Assembly: GCF_001424345.1 (NCBI RefSeq)
Contig: NZ_LMPF01000001.1
Span: forward strand, 389,751 to 453,750
Direction: 5' to 3'
DNA: 64,000 bases
Source of the DNA: Burkholderia sp. Leaf177
GTDB lineage: Bacteria; Pseudomonadota; Gammaproteobacteria; Burkholderiales; Burkholderiaceae
Shown: positions 28,130-35,972 of the stretch, piece by piece
Layout: each line of letters opens with the position of its first letter
Position numbering within the stretch: position 1 is the first letter of the stretch
Notes under the pieces: model-generated
Told to the model about the DNA's origin: nothing
The model's input: the letters and a program-made list of their open reading frames with translations, nothing else
Database searches by the model: none
Made by a program: the position numbers and the translations under genes

Positions 28130-28680
28130 TGCAACGCGCCCCAACGCGGCGTGGCAGGTTCCGCCGACGCCCATTTCCAGCTCTGTCCATCGCGGCAGAT
28201 CGAGGCTACGTAAAAGCCGCTATCGGCGGGTTTGTCCTTTGTGGCGTCGGTATCGACCGAGAAGACGATTTCCTTGCAGTCGAGCGTGCCCGTGCTGATT
28301 GTGCGGCTAACGGTCACGCGGCCTTTTTCATCGGGCTCGATAGGCACGGTATGCACGGCCGCCCATGTCGCCACTGCGCCGACCGCCAGCGGTCCAGCAG
28401 CGCCCGCGATCCGGTCCTGAGTGTAGGTGTGCATGACCCGCTGGCTGTATTGAACGCCGGCCTTGGCTGCAGCAACGGCGCCAAGGCCGATACCCGTTGC
28501 AACGGCGGCGTTGCTGGTCACGCTGCCGGCTATCGCCGCGCCACCGATACCCGCACCGGCCACAGCGCCTTCGCTATACAGGGAGTTGCAACCGGAAAGG
28601 GTGAAACTCGCGATGGCTCCAATCACGAGCGTGGCCATTGCCGCGGCATGAGCCGGACGCCGGTGAATCGATTTCTGCAT
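28126..28680 (-). CDS. Predicted lipoprotein, first of a tandem paralogous pair
   Basis: This is a 184-residue lipoprotein with a signal sequence and lipobox (LSGC at about residue 28-31), a Gly/Ala-rich stretch (AVAGAGIGGAAIAGSVTSNAAVATGIGLGA) and a C-terminal half with two conserved Cys (LDCKEIVFS, ASICRDGQSWKWASAEPA). The second gene of the pair shares the Cys pattern (ATCREFAFS, AQACKGN) and the WKWASAEPA ending. A sigma-54-like promoter sequence lies about 95 bases upstream and an ATTTGCAA palindrome about 150 bases upstream. I do not recognise a named family. Confidence 0.82.
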   Translation of the reverse strand: MQKSIHRRPAHAAAMATLVIGAIASFTLSGCNSLYSEGAVAGAGIGGAAIAGSVTSNAAVATGIGLGAVAAAKAGVQYSQRVMHTYTQDRIAGAAGPLAVGAVATWAAVHTVPIEPDEKGRVTVSRTISTGTLDCKEIVFSVDTDATKDKPADSGFYVASICRDGQSWKWASAEPATPRWGALQ

Positions 28681-28774
28681 GATGCTGTTCCTTCCTCACC
28701 TTTCTTTATTCTTTCGATGACAGCACCGGCTTGCTTATCCAAAAGTCGCGCGAAAACTTCGCGAACTATAGATA

Positions 28775-28789
28775 GCAAACGGAGCGCCC
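28775..28789 (-). promoter_or_regulatory. Weak sigma-54-like promoter before the lipoprotein pair
   Basis: On the minus strand the sequence is GGGCGCTCCGTTTGC: GG and GC are at the right spacing and TTTGC fits -12, but -24 is degenerate (GGCGC for GGCAC). The start of transcription would lie near 28763. This is the weakest of the eight sites in the island. Confidence 0.4.
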
Positions 28790-28828
28790 GGGCATTTTGA
28801 ATGACGTAACGATGAGCCGGGCGAAGAA

Positions 28829-28848
28829 ATTTGCAAGAAATTGCAAAT
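28829..28848. promoter_or_regulatory. ATTTGCAA palindrome upstream of the lipoprotein pair
   Basis: A perfect inverted repeat ATTTGCAA-GAAA-TTGCAAAT lies about 75 bases upstream of the predicted transcription start of the lipoprotein genes. The distance suits an activator or repressor site. Which protein binds is unknown. Confidence 0.45.
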
Positions 28849-28939
28849 AAGGAGAACGTGTTGCGTCGATTGAAAAACGGGTGTGACAGTCGAAGAGGTT
28901 CGATGAACCCGGCGGACGGGCCCATCGACACCTTGAACG

Positions 28940-30010
28940 TTATTCGTCTGTTGCGGCCGAGGCCGATGGCTCCGTTTCCCCGCCTTCGTTTTCATACGTA
29001 CCGAGGCGGTTATAAAGCGTCTTGAGACTGACGCCCAGCGCTTTGGCGGCGCGGCGTTTATCGCCACCGCAATGCTTGAGCGTGCCTAAGATGATCTGCT
29101 TTTGCGCATCGGCGAGTGGCGTGCCGACCCACACGTTCATGGCATCGCCTTGTGTGATGGGCTTCTTCACGCGCGACGCAAGATGCGGATGCGCAATTTC
29201 CACCGTCTTCTCGGCGAGAATAAACGCGCGATACACCGTGTTCTTCAGCTCGCGCACGTTGCCCGGCCACGAATACGTGCGCAGCATATCGATCGCGCGT
29301 TTGCTGAACGACTTGTTCGTGCCTTCCTGTGCGTTCATCTCGGCTAGAAAATGCTGCGCCAGAAATTCGCGGTCGCTGTCGCGTTCACGCAGCGGCGGCG
29401 CGCGCAACGGAAACACGGCTAGGCGATACATCAGGTCTTCGCGCAACCCATTCTCTTTCACCGCAACGATCGGATCGCGATTGGTCGCGGCGATGACGCG
29501 GACATCGGAGTGAATCAGTTCACTACCGCCAACTCGAAAGAACGTTCCAGTTTCAAGAGCGCGCAATAGCTTGACCTGACGCACGGGCGACATTTCTGTC
29601 ACTTCGTCCAGAAACAGTGTTCCGCCATTCGCGTGTTCAAAATAACCGAGGCGCCCTTGAACCGCGCCAGTAAAGCTGCCTTTTTCATGCCCGAAGAGTT
29701 CGGGCTCGATGAGGTTATCGGGAATCGCGCCGCAATTGACCGCAACGAATGGCGCATCGCGCCGGGAGCTTTGATCGTGAATTGTGCGAGCGATGAGTTC
29801 CTTGCCTGTTCCCGATTCGCCGATGATCAACGCCGTGGCATCGGTTCCGGCCACACGTTCGATTTGCGAGTAAAGCTCCAGCATCACCGGCGATGAACCA
29901 TAAAGAAGTCCGTACGACTTCAAGCCGGCGATTTCTCCCGCGTTACGTTTCTTCTGCGATGGCGTATCGCCGGAGGCGACGGCCGGCGAGTCCAGATCGG
30001 TTGACGCCAT
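28940..30010 (-). CDS. Sigma-54 enhancer-binding activator without a receiver domain
   Basis: This is a 356-residue AAA+ transcription activator for RpoN polymerase. A short N-terminus (about 40 residues) replaces the usual sensor domain. The AAA+ core has Walker A GESGTGKE, the sigma-54 contact loop GSFTGA (a variant of GAFTGA), Walker B GTLFLDEV and the arginine-finger region. The C-terminal Fis-type helix-turn-helix is RRAAKALGVSLKTLYNRL. Without a receiver it may be constitutively active or held by another protein. I start at MASTDLD (30010); 40 more in-frame codons upstream look non-coding. It sits beside a divergent sigma-54 promoter and palindrome, and is paralogous to the activator at 31843. 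Confidence 0.92.
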   Translation of the reverse strand: MASTDLDSPAVASGDTPSQKKRNAGEIAGLKSYGLLYGSSPVMLELYSQIERVAGTDATALIIGESGTGKELIARTIHDQSSRRDAPFVAVNCGAIPDNLIEPELFGHEKGSFTGAVQGRLGYFEHANGGTLFLDEVTEMSPVRQVKLLRALETGTFFRVGGSELIHSDVRVIAATNRDPIVAVKENGLREDLMYRLAVFPLRAPPLRERDSDREFLAQHFLAEMNAQEGTNKSFSKRAIDMLRTYSWPGNVRELKNTVYRAFILAEKTVEIAHPHLASRVKKPITQGDAMNVWVGTPLADAQKQIILGTLKHCGGDKRRAAKALGVSLKTLYNRLGTYENEGGETEPSASAATDE

Positions 30011-30358
30011 GAATTTAATGTCCTGCAAATGTTGTTCGAGCGACAGAGTTGGCCGGGCGCCAGGACAAGGCGGCAGCGTCGTGCTGCGCTGGTTCCCGGC
30101 ATGGATGGCAGGGAAGCAGGTTCGGCTCACTATCGCCGGAGGTGGCGAAGCATCATTTTAATGACAGCAGGCGCGGGCGTTTCGAAGAAAAGCGCGAGCA
30201 TGCAATTCATCTCGTAATCCGTATTTAACCATCCGCGGCGACCACGCGGCAATGTGCTTTATCAGCGTCACAGGTCATAGCGTCATTATCGGCGGGTTAT
30301 GTGCATATTGCGCTCGAACCTCGGAAAGCTTCACCGATACAACGCCGCATTTATACGC

Positions 30359-30383
30359 ATCGCACGTAATTGTTACGTGCGAT
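30359..30383. promoter_or_regulatory. Predicted upstream activator sequence (25-nt palindrome)
   Basis: ATCGCACGTAA-TTG-TTACGTGCGAT is a perfect 11-bp inverted repeat around a 3-base centre. Its centre is 72 bases upstream of the -24 element at 30443, the usual place for an enhancer-binding protein site. The adjacent receiver-less activator gene is the best candidate for the protein that binds it. Confidence 0.7.
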
Positions 30384-30442
30384 CCAGCGCGCATCTAGCA
30401 AGCCTTGATGCCGTGCACCGCCCAACAACGCGCTAAACGTTA

Positions 30443-30457
30443 TGGCACGGATTCTGC
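30443..30457 (+). promoter_or_regulatory. Predicted sigma-54 promoter of the small membrane-gene cluster
   Basis: TGGCACGGATTCTGC matches the consensus TGGCACG-N4-TTGC except for one base in the -12 box. Transcription would start near 30469, about 40 bases before the ATG at 30508. Confidence 0.78.
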
Positions 30458-30507
30458 GTCTCCCGTGTCATCTGCAAACGAAAGGCCGTGACCCGGCACA
30501 AAACGCC

Positions 30508-30819
30508 ATGGAAGAATCCCTTCATTTCGACATCCACGTGCAGCAGCGCACGCGTTCCGCACAGCGTGTCCGTGCGCCGCATCGCGCCGACGAGCGTCCG
30601 GAACTCCTGGCAGCCGAGCCGATCAACGTATATCACTGGGCCGCGGTGGCATTCGTGACCGCACTCATGTGCGTGGTCATGGCATGGGCCGCCGGAACGC
30701 CGGCGCTTTCACACGCCGCAGGTCTTACGAGCTTCGTATTCGCCGCGTTCGGCAGCGCGCTCGTGCTTGGCGGCATGCTGCGGACACGCCACATGCGTCG
30801 CGAGGCGTCTGCATCATGA
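30508..30819 (+). CDS. Small inner-membrane protein of unknown function
   Basis: This is a 103-residue protein. A polar basic N-terminus of about 45 residues precedes two hydrophobic helices (YHWAAVAFVTALMCVVMAWAAG and AAGLTSFVFAAFGSALVLGGML) and a basic tail. I start at MEESLHFD (30508), about 40 bases after the predicted sigma-54 transcription start; an in-frame ATG at 30442 overlaps the promoter and is unlikely. Its stop overlaps an ATG (ATGA) leading into the YqjD-like gene. I do not recognise the family. Confidence 0.7.
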   Translation: MEESLHFDIHVQQRTRSAQRVRAPHRADERPELLAAEPINVYHWAAVAFVTALMCVVMAWAAGTPALSHAAGLTSFVFAAFGSALVLGGMLRTRHMRREASAS

Positions 30820-30875
30820 CGGGCGCACCGATGGCGGCCGATCAATCACCAGTCAATGGCAAGGGGTTTCAAAAC

Positions 30876-31193
30876 ATGAGTCAAACGACAGTCCAGATCT
30901 CTTTGGGAAAGCAGAAGATCATCGAGGACATCAAGGTTTTGCTGAACGATTCCGAGGAACTGGTGCGCTTGAGCGCTTCGTTGCCTGCGGAAGGCGTGGA
31001 TGCTTTGCGCACGCGCTTGCGCGATCACGTCGATACCGCCCGTCATGCGCTCGAAGCGGCGCAAACCGGCGCACAGGATAAATATCGCGCGAGCCTCGAC
31101 GGCACGGTCCGCTACACGCGCGACAACCCGTGGCAAGCGCTTGGCATTGCGGCGGGCATCGGTTTTCTGGCGGGCATTATCGTGTCACGCTAA
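30876..31193 (+). CDS. YqjD/ElaB family (DUF883) membrane-anchored protein
   Basis: This is a 105-residue protein with an amphipathic helical N-terminal two thirds and one C-terminal membrane helix preceded by NPWQALGIAAGIGFLAGIIVSR, the hallmark of the ElaB/YqjD/YgaM family. In E. coli these are stationary-phase inner-membrane proteins that tether ribosomes (YqjD) or protect against oxidative stress. I start at MSQTTVQIS, which has AAGGGG nine bases upstream; an in-frame ATG at 30816, overlapping the previous stop, would add 20 residues. It is in the sigma-54-headed cluster. Confidence 0.9.
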   Translation: MSQTTVQISLGKQKIIEDIKVLLNDSEELVRLSASLPAEGVDALRTRLRDHVDTARHALEAAQTGAQDKYRASLDGTVRYTRDNPWQALGIAAGIGFLAGIIVSR

Positions 31194-31235
31194 GCCGTAC
31201 GAAGTCACCGATCATATGAAACAAGGAGAGAAATA

Positions 31236-31490
31236 ATGGCACGACCGAAGATCGGCTTGTTCGGCGCATTGTTCGCAGTAGGAAGCGTGCTGGCGTGGAA
31301 ATGGGCGCAAACGAAACGCAATACGCCGCGACGCTTGCCGCGCGAGCTGAACCGATGGGAAGACGAGGGCGGCAAGGTTGTCACGCCTTCAACCGCTGCG
31401 ACCGTTGCACCCGTTGCAGCGCGGCCGGCCAACGGCAGCAATGGAGCGTTGGGCGGTACGCCGGACGCGTGGCATTTTCCGCATAGCTGA
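31236..31490 (+). CDS. Small membrane-anchored protein of unknown function
   Basis: This is an 84-residue protein with one N-terminal helix (IGLFGALFAVGSVLAWKWAQT) followed by a basic then Ala/Pro/Asn-rich tail. It starts 42 bases after the YqjD-like gene with GGAGAGAAATA before the ATG. Clusters in which such a protein follows a YqjD-type protein suggest a shared envelope role. No family is recognised. Confidence 0.7.
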   Translation: MARPKIGLFGALFAVGSVLAWKWAQTKRNTPRRLPRELNRWEDEGGKVVTPSTAATVAPVAARPANGSNGALGGTPDAWHFPHS

Positions 31491-31842
31491 TCGACTGATG
31501 CCGTAAGCGAAGTCAGTCTCAAAAATTGACTCAAACCTTGATCCAAACGCACGCTCCGGCGTGCGTTTGATCTTGATAAAGCCTTATAATCGATGCACCC
31601 ACCGCAATAATCACGCTATATGGCAATTGTTGCTTATCGTAGTAATGGGTCATTGGCGGAAACGGAAATACTTTCATCTTTCGGCGTGCTTGAGTTTAAT
31701 CGGTGCGCATTCGGCCTGGTGGACGAGCCTGCATTGTTGTACGTTTTCCGCGTGCAGCAACTCACGGTCAGCGCCCTCTAGAGACCTCCACGGTACGTTC
31801 AGTATCGTGTGACCCTCAACGCTTTGGATAAATTCGAGACGC
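31491..31842. other. Intergenic region between the membrane cluster and the response regulator
   Basis: About 350 bases with a hairpin terminator at the left. No protein gene is convincing. No sigma-54 sequence was found before the response regulator, so it is probably read by a different sigma factor. Confidence 0.55.
31545..31568 (+). terminator. Terminator-like hairpin after the small membrane-gene cluster
   Basis: A perfect 10-bp stem AAACGCACGC / GCGTGCGTTT with loop TCCG; the T-run is short (three). It lies 55 bases after the preceding stop codon. Confidence 0.65.
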
Positions 31843-33240
31843 ATGCCACACGTATTGATTGTCGATGACGATCCCAGTACCCGCGAGGCACTAGCCGCGA
31901 TCATCGGCGAAGATGGACTAACGACAGCAACTGCCGGCGACCTGCGCGAGGCGCGGATTCAGCTCGTGCGGCAGACGCCTGACGTCGTGTTCACCGATCT
32001 CAAGTTGCCCGATGGATCGGGCGTCGACCTGTTCGAAGATCTGGATCCGCGCTCGGGCGTGGAGATCATCGTCATTACCGGACACGCGACCGTCGAGTCC
32101 GCCGTGAACGCGCTGAAAATGGGCGCGACGGATTACCTCGTCAAGCCCATCAACATGCAGCGCGTGAAGGCGATCCTGAGCCGCCTGCCGCGCCCTGGCG
32201 ACCTGAAGGCCGAGATTGGCACGTTGCGCGGCGAACTGCGCCGCATGGGCCGTTTTGGCTTGATGCTCGGTAATTCGCCGGCCATGCAAACGGTCTATGA
32301 CCAGGTTGGCCGCGTGGCGCCTACGGCGGCTTCCGTGCTTCTGATCGGCGAATCGGGAACCGGCAAGGAAGTTGCCGCGCAAACGCTCCATGAGTTGAGC
32401 CTGCGTCGCAAGCATTCGTTTATTGCCGTGAATTGCGGTGCGATCTCGCCGAATTTGATCGAGTCGGAAATGTTCGGTCACGAGCGCGGATCGTTCACTG
32501 GCGCCGATCGGCAGCACAAGGGTTATTTCGAGCGCGCGAATGGCGGCACGCTGTTCCTCGACGAAATCACCGAGATGCCTATCGAGTTGCAGGTAAAACT
32601 TCTGCGCGTGCTGGAGACGGGCATGTTCATGCGCGTTGGCACTACGAAGGAACTCGAAACCGATGTGCGCCTGATTGCTGCAACCAACCGGGATCCTGAA
32701 CAGGCCGTGCTCGAAGGCAAGTTGCGCCTCGACTTGTATCACCGGCTCAACGTATTCCCAATCAATTTGCCGCCGTTGCGCGATCGCGGTACGGACGTTG
32801 AGTTGCTCGGTCAGGCGTTTTTGGACGAGCTCAATTCACGCTACAACACGAAGAAGACATTCCCGGCGACCGTGCGCGACATGCTGGCGTCGTATCCGTG
32901 GCCGGGTAACGTGCGTGAGCTGAAGAACTACGTGCAGCGCGCGTACATCATGTCGGGCGCCGAGTCGGACAGCACGGCGACCGTGCCGTTGCAGATCTCG
33001 TTGTCGAAGCCATCGGCGGGAACCGCTGTGACGATTCCGTTCGGCACGTCGCTTGCCGAAGCGGATCGCCAGTTGATTCTCGCAACGCTGGAGCAATGCG
33101 GCGGCGTGAAAACGCGTGCCGCCGAGATCCTCGGTATCAGCTTGAAGACGCTTTACAACCGTCTGGTGGAATACGGCGACGACGCTGCCAGCAAGGCTGC
33201 TGAAAGCGAAGCGAGCGAAGCCGGCGACGCAGGCCGATAA
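31843..33240 (+). CDS. NtrC-family sigma-54 response regulator
   Basis: This is a 465-residue activator of RpoN-dependent promoters. Receiver domain (1-120): acidic residues DDD at 8-10, phospho-acceptor Asp52 (VVFTDLKLPDG), Lys in DYLVKP. AAA+ domain (about 140-370): GESGTGKE, GSFTGA sigma-54 contact loop (Ser in place of the usual Ala), GTLFLDEI. A Fis-type helix-turn-helix follows (TRAAEILGISLKTLYNRL), with an acidic Ala/Glu/Ser tail. No sensor kinase gene lies next to it, so its partner is elsewhere. Its C-terminal half is closely related to the receiver-less activator 2 kb upstream. Confidence 0.95.
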   Translation: MPHVLIVDDDPSTREALAAIIGEDGLTTATAGDLREARIQLVRQTPDVVFTDLKLPDGSGVDLFEDLDPRSGVEIIVITGHATVESAVNALKMGATDYLVKPINMQRVKAILSRLPRPGDLKAEIGTLRGELRRMGRFGLMLGNSPAMQTVYDQVGRVAPTAASVLLIGESGTGKEVAAQTLHELSLRRKHSFIAVNCGAISPNLIESEMFGHERGSFTGADRQHKGYFERANGGTLFLDEITEMPIELQVKLLRVLETGMFMRVGTTKELETDVRLIAATNRDPEQAVLEGKLRLDLYHRLNVFPINLPPLRDRGTDVELLGQAFLDELNSRYNTKKTFPATVRDMLASYPWPGNVRELKNYVQRAYIMSGAESDSTATVPLQISLSKPSAGTAVTIPFGTSLAEADRQLILATLEQCGGVKTRAAEILGISLKTLYNRLVEYGDDAASKAAESEASEAGDAGR

Positions 33241-33538
33241 CCCGGTCTTTGCCGAATCAACGCCCGTTCATTGGGGCATCGAAAGATGTCTGCTTTGGAC
33301 GGGCGTTTTTCGTTTCCTCGCGTGATCCAAGCGCCGATAATGCGGACAGGGCGCTGCGGAATGCAGGGCATGGCCCTTGCTGTGACTGGATGCCGACTCG
33401 CGGACGTTGTTGCAGGCTATTGCGGCCTATAACAAACGTTTAGCAATCTCGAATGCGAGTCGAATCGAGAGTCCTTGGCCGGACCCATTTTGCCGGGTCC
33501 GTACGAGCGTCACCAAGATAAGATCCAGGGAGCCCGCC
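33241..33538. other. Intergenic region after the response regulator
   Basis: About 300 bases with a terminator at 33259-33307. The rest holds no recognised element; I looked for sigma-54 spacing and found only off-by-one near-matches, which I do not call. Confidence 0.5.
33259..33307 (+). terminator. Terminator after the response regulator gene
   Basis: The outer stem AACGCCCGT / ACGGGCGTT is followed by a T-run; its loop contains a second small hairpin CATC-GAAA-GATG with a GAAA tetraloop. Confidence 0.75.
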
Positions 33539-33781
33539 ATGATTGATCTTGCATCGCTGCAAAGTGCATCACATGCCCGGTTGCTGGCAATGTTGTATGC
33601 CCAGACCCCGCAACCGCCTGATCCTCCGTTCACACCTGAACCGCCGTCACCGTCGCCGCAAGAGCCGCCCGATACTGTTCCTGATCCAACGCGCGAGCCG
33701 CCGTCGCCGCCGAGCCAGCCGATTGGCGATCCGCCTCCCGCGCCAAACGAAACGCCTCACGTCTCGGGCACGTTTCATTGA
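33539..33781 (+). CDS. Small proline-rich protein of unknown function
   Basis: This is an 80-residue protein. Residues 1-22 are ordinary (MIDLASLQSASHARLLAMLY), then about 24 prolines in the remainder, with repeated PP-D/E/S motifs. It lacks a clear signal peptide. GGGAG lies before the ATG at 33539. It has the composition of a disordered spacer or interaction peptide. I call it a probable gene because of the ribosome-binding site and its place among small stress genes; a homology search is needed for certainty. Confidence 0.5.
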   Translation: MIDLASLQSASHARLLAMLYAQTPQPPDPPFTPEPPSPSPQEPPDTVPDPTREPPSPPSQPIGDPPPAPNETPHVSGTFH

Positions 33782-33844
33782 TACGACGCCACGGCTGATG
33801 GCTTGAAGAATTTTCCATCCTGCTGTAGGCATTACAACGCATGA

Positions 33845-33889
33845 GGCAACAATGACCGAAAAACAGAAATCGATTCGGTCATTGTTGCC
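33845..33889. repeat. Perfect 16-bp inverted repeat before a small gene
   Basis: GGCAACAATGACCGAA and TTCGGTCATTGTTGCC are perfect complements around a 13-base A-rich loop. There is no T-run after it, so it is not a typical terminator. It lies about 60 bases before the ATG at 33949, so it may be the leader of that mRNA, an operator, or the terminator of the Pro-rich gene. Confidence 0.6.
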
Positions 33890-33948
33890 AATCACATAGA
33901 GATCCGCCGCCGATCCACTCCCCGACGGCCTTCTTTCAGGAGGCATTC

Positions 33949-34209
33949 ATGAGGCATCCCGCACTGCGCCGTTCCGCGCGCCATACATCCCGCCGCGAGG
34001 CGCGCGCCGATTCCCTCAAGTCCGCGATGTCCCCGGCTGATGAAACTTCGGCAACGCCGGACGCGGCGAAAGAACATTCACCGTCCGATCCCGCCGGGCA
34101 GAACCGTCCAGCGCCCGGAGCGCCGCCCGACGGCGACCACAATCAAGGCGGCGTCCGCAAGGAAGGCATCGACTACCAGCGCGATCTGGGCTCGGAGCAG
34201 GACGCCTGA
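33949..34209 (+). CDS. Small hydrophilic protein of unknown function
   Basis: This is an 86-residue protein with no hydrophobic segment, rich in Ala, Asp, Glu, Arg, Gly and Pro, and predicted to be disordered. AGGAGG sits five bases before the ATG, strong support for translation. The C-terminal half (NQGGVRKEGIDYQRDLGSEQDA) looks conserved-type but I cannot name it. It lies between the activator gene and the trehalose synthase, in the stress island. Confidence 0.68.
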   Translation: MRHPALRRSARHTSRREARADSLKSAMSPADETSATPDAAKEHSPSDPAGQNRPAPGAPPDGDHNQGGVRKEGIDYQRDLGSEQDA

Positions 34210-34337
34210 TTCCGAGAAACGAAGCGTGCGTCCGCGCGCTCGCGGCAACTGAAAACTTCCGCATTGGACGCTCTTGTCAGATGTTTCTATTCGTCTGTCA
34301 CATTTATACACAACTTTCATCTTCCAGATTGTAAAAA

Positions 34338-34352
34338 CGGCACGTGTCTTGC
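34338..34352 (+). promoter_or_regulatory. Predicted sigma-54 promoter of otsA
   Basis: CGGCACGTGTCTTGC followed by A differs from TGGCACG-N4-TTGCA only at the first base. Transcription would start near 34364, about 44 bases before the otsA ATG. Confidence 0.85.
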
Positions 34353-34407
34353 ATTGCTATTCCGATCAATTCGAACGAGCAACGACAACTGATGAGGTGA
34401 AGCAGTA

Positions 34408-35850
34408 ATGAGCAGATTGATCGTGGTATCGAATCGCGTCGCGCCAATCCAGGAAGGCAAGCCGGCTGCTGGCGGCTTGGCGATCGGCGTGCTGGACGCG
34501 TTGAAGGAGACAGGCGGTGTGTGGTTCGGCTGGAGCGGCGAGATTGTGGGCGAAGCATCGGCACCCGTGGTGGAAAAGCGCGGCAACGTCACATACGCGA
34601 CCGTCGGGCTGACGCGGCGCGATTATGACCAGTACTATCGCGGGTTTTCAAACGCAACGCTGTGGCCGACATTTCACTATCGCAATGACCTGTCGCGGTT
34701 TGATCGTGAGGAATACGCCGGTTACGCACGAGTCAATGCGAGTCTTGCGAGGCAGTTGAAACCGCTGCTCGAACCTGATGACATCATCTGGGTTCACGAT
34801 TATCACCTCCTGCCATTCGCGCAGGAATGTCGCGCGGCCGGCATCAAGAATCCAATCGGTTTTTTCCTCCATATCCCGTTTCCCGTTCCTGAAGTGCTGC
34901 GTACGGTGCCGCCGCACGAAGAGCTGATCAAGGCGATGTGCAGCTATGACATCGTCGGATTTCAGACCGATGCGGACAAACAGTCGTTCGTGGATTACAT
35001 CGAGCGCGGGAATCTCGGGCATCTCAGCGAAGACGGCATGCTGCAGGCGCATGGCCATATGCTGAAGGTCGGTGCGTACCCGATCGGCATCTATCCCGAT
35101 GCCATTGCGAAGGTCGCCGAGCAGTTCTCCAATCGCAAGCCAGTGAAGAGCCTGCGCGACAGCCTGCGCGGCCGCAAGCTGATCATGAGCGTCGACCGGC
35201 TCGATTATTCGAAAGGTCTCGCCGAACGGTTCCAGGCTTTCGAGCGTCTGCTGCTGCATGCGCCGGGATGGCACGGGCGGGTATCGATGGTGCAGATCGC
35301 GCCGCCGACGCGCTCCGACGTGCAGACCTATCAACGCATTCGACAGAATCTCGAAGGGGAAGCCGGGCGCATCAATGGACGTTTTGCGCAGCTCGACTGG
35401 ACGCCGATCCAGTATCTGAACCGCAAGTACGATCGAAATCTGCTGATGGCGTTGTTCCGTTTGTCGCAAGTGGGTTATGTCACGCCGCTGCGCGATGGCA
35501 TGAACCTCGTCGCGAAGGAATATGTCGCGTCGCAAGATCCCGCCGATCCTGGCGCGCTCGTGCTGTCGCAATTTGCCGGTGCGGCCGATCAGATGCCGGG
35601 CGCGCTCGTGGTCAACCCGTTCGACTTGTCGCAGATGTCCGAGGCGCTGGAACGGGCGTTATCGATGCCACTTGCCGAACGACAATCGCGTCATGCCGAC
35701 ATGATGGCGCCGTTGCGCGAGAACAATCTTTCCGTCTGGCGCGACTCGTTCTTGCAGGATCTGCGCAGCGTGGCGACGGCTGCGTCGGTGACGAAGAAAG
35801 CAGTGCGGCAGGTTTCAGAAGCGAAGCGGCCGGCGCGCGTAGCGAGCTAG
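34408..35850 (+). CDS. otsA: Alpha,alpha-trehalose-phosphate synthase (UDP-forming)
   Basis: The enzyme joins UDP-glucose and glucose 6-phosphate to trehalose 6-phosphate, the precursor of trehalose, an osmo- and desiccation protectant. It is a GT20 glycosyltransferase of 480 residues: MSRLIVVSNRVAPI start, VWFGWSGE, WVHDYHLLPFAQECR, HIPFPVPEV, SVDRLDYSKGLAER and the nucleotide-binding TPLRDGMNLVAKEYVASQ. otsB (the phosphatase) is not in this window. A strong sigma-54 promoter sequence lies just upstream, and a GC-rich hairpin terminator follows, so otsA appears to be a single-gene unit of the island. Confidence 0.97.
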   Translation: MSRLIVVSNRVAPIQEGKPAAGGLAIGVLDALKETGGVWFGWSGEIVGEASAPVVEKRGNVTYATVGLTRRDYDQYYRGFSNATLWPTFHYRNDLSRFDREEYAGYARVNASLARQLKPLLEPDDIIWVHDYHLLPFAQECRAAGIKNPIGFFLHIPFPVPEVLRTVPPHEELIKAMCSYDIVGFQTDADKQSFVDYIERGNLGHLSEDGMLQAHGHMLKVGAYPIGIYPDAIAKVAEQFSNRKPVKSLRDSLRGRKLIMSVDRLDYSKGLAERFQAFERLLLHAPGWHGRVSMVQIAPPTRSDVQTYQRIRQNLEGEAGRINGRFAQLDWTPIQYLNRKYDRNLLMALFRLSQVGYVTPLRDGMNLVAKEYVASQDPADPGALVLSQFAGAADQMPGALVVNPFDLSQMSEALERALSMPLAERQSRHADMMAPLRENNLSVWRDSFLQDLRSVATAASVTKKAVRQVSEAKRPARVAS

Positions 35851-35871
35851 TCCCTCAAACGTGCATCGATA

Positions 35872-35902
35872 AACCCCGCGACCGTTCATCCGGCGCGGGG
35901 TT
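35872..35902 (+). terminator. Terminator of otsA
   Basis: Stem AACCCCGCG / CGCGGGGTT with a 13-base loop, then TTTTATTTTT, 22 bases after the otsA stop codon. Confidence 0.92.
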
Positions 35903-35926
35903 TTTATTTTTGCGCGGACGTGCACG

Positions 35927-35941
35927 CGGAACGGCTTTTGC
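35927..35941 (+). promoter_or_regulatory. Predicted sigma-54 promoter of the acidic protein gene
   Basis: CGGAACGGCTTTTGC has GG and GC at the right spacing and a full TTGC; -24 differs by two bases from TGGCACG. Transcription would start near 35953, 20 bases before the ATG. Confidence 0.6.
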
Positions 35942-35972
35942 GTCGATGCATGTACGCAATCAGGAGGTCATC

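Larger units (their letters stand above)
30011..30507. other. Regulatory region between the receiver-less activator and a small membrane-gene cluster
   Basis: This divergent region of about 500 bases contains a 25-nt palindrome (30359-30383) and a sigma-54 promoter (30443-30457) reading toward the membrane-gene cluster. The part nearest the activator gene has no recognisable sigma-54 sequence, so the activator itself probably uses another sigma factor. Confidence 0.7.

Noticed and set aside
33400..33540. Further sigma-54 candidates before the Pro-rich gene
   Set aside because: GG-to-GC spacing was off by one to three bases, which sigma-54 does not tolerate.
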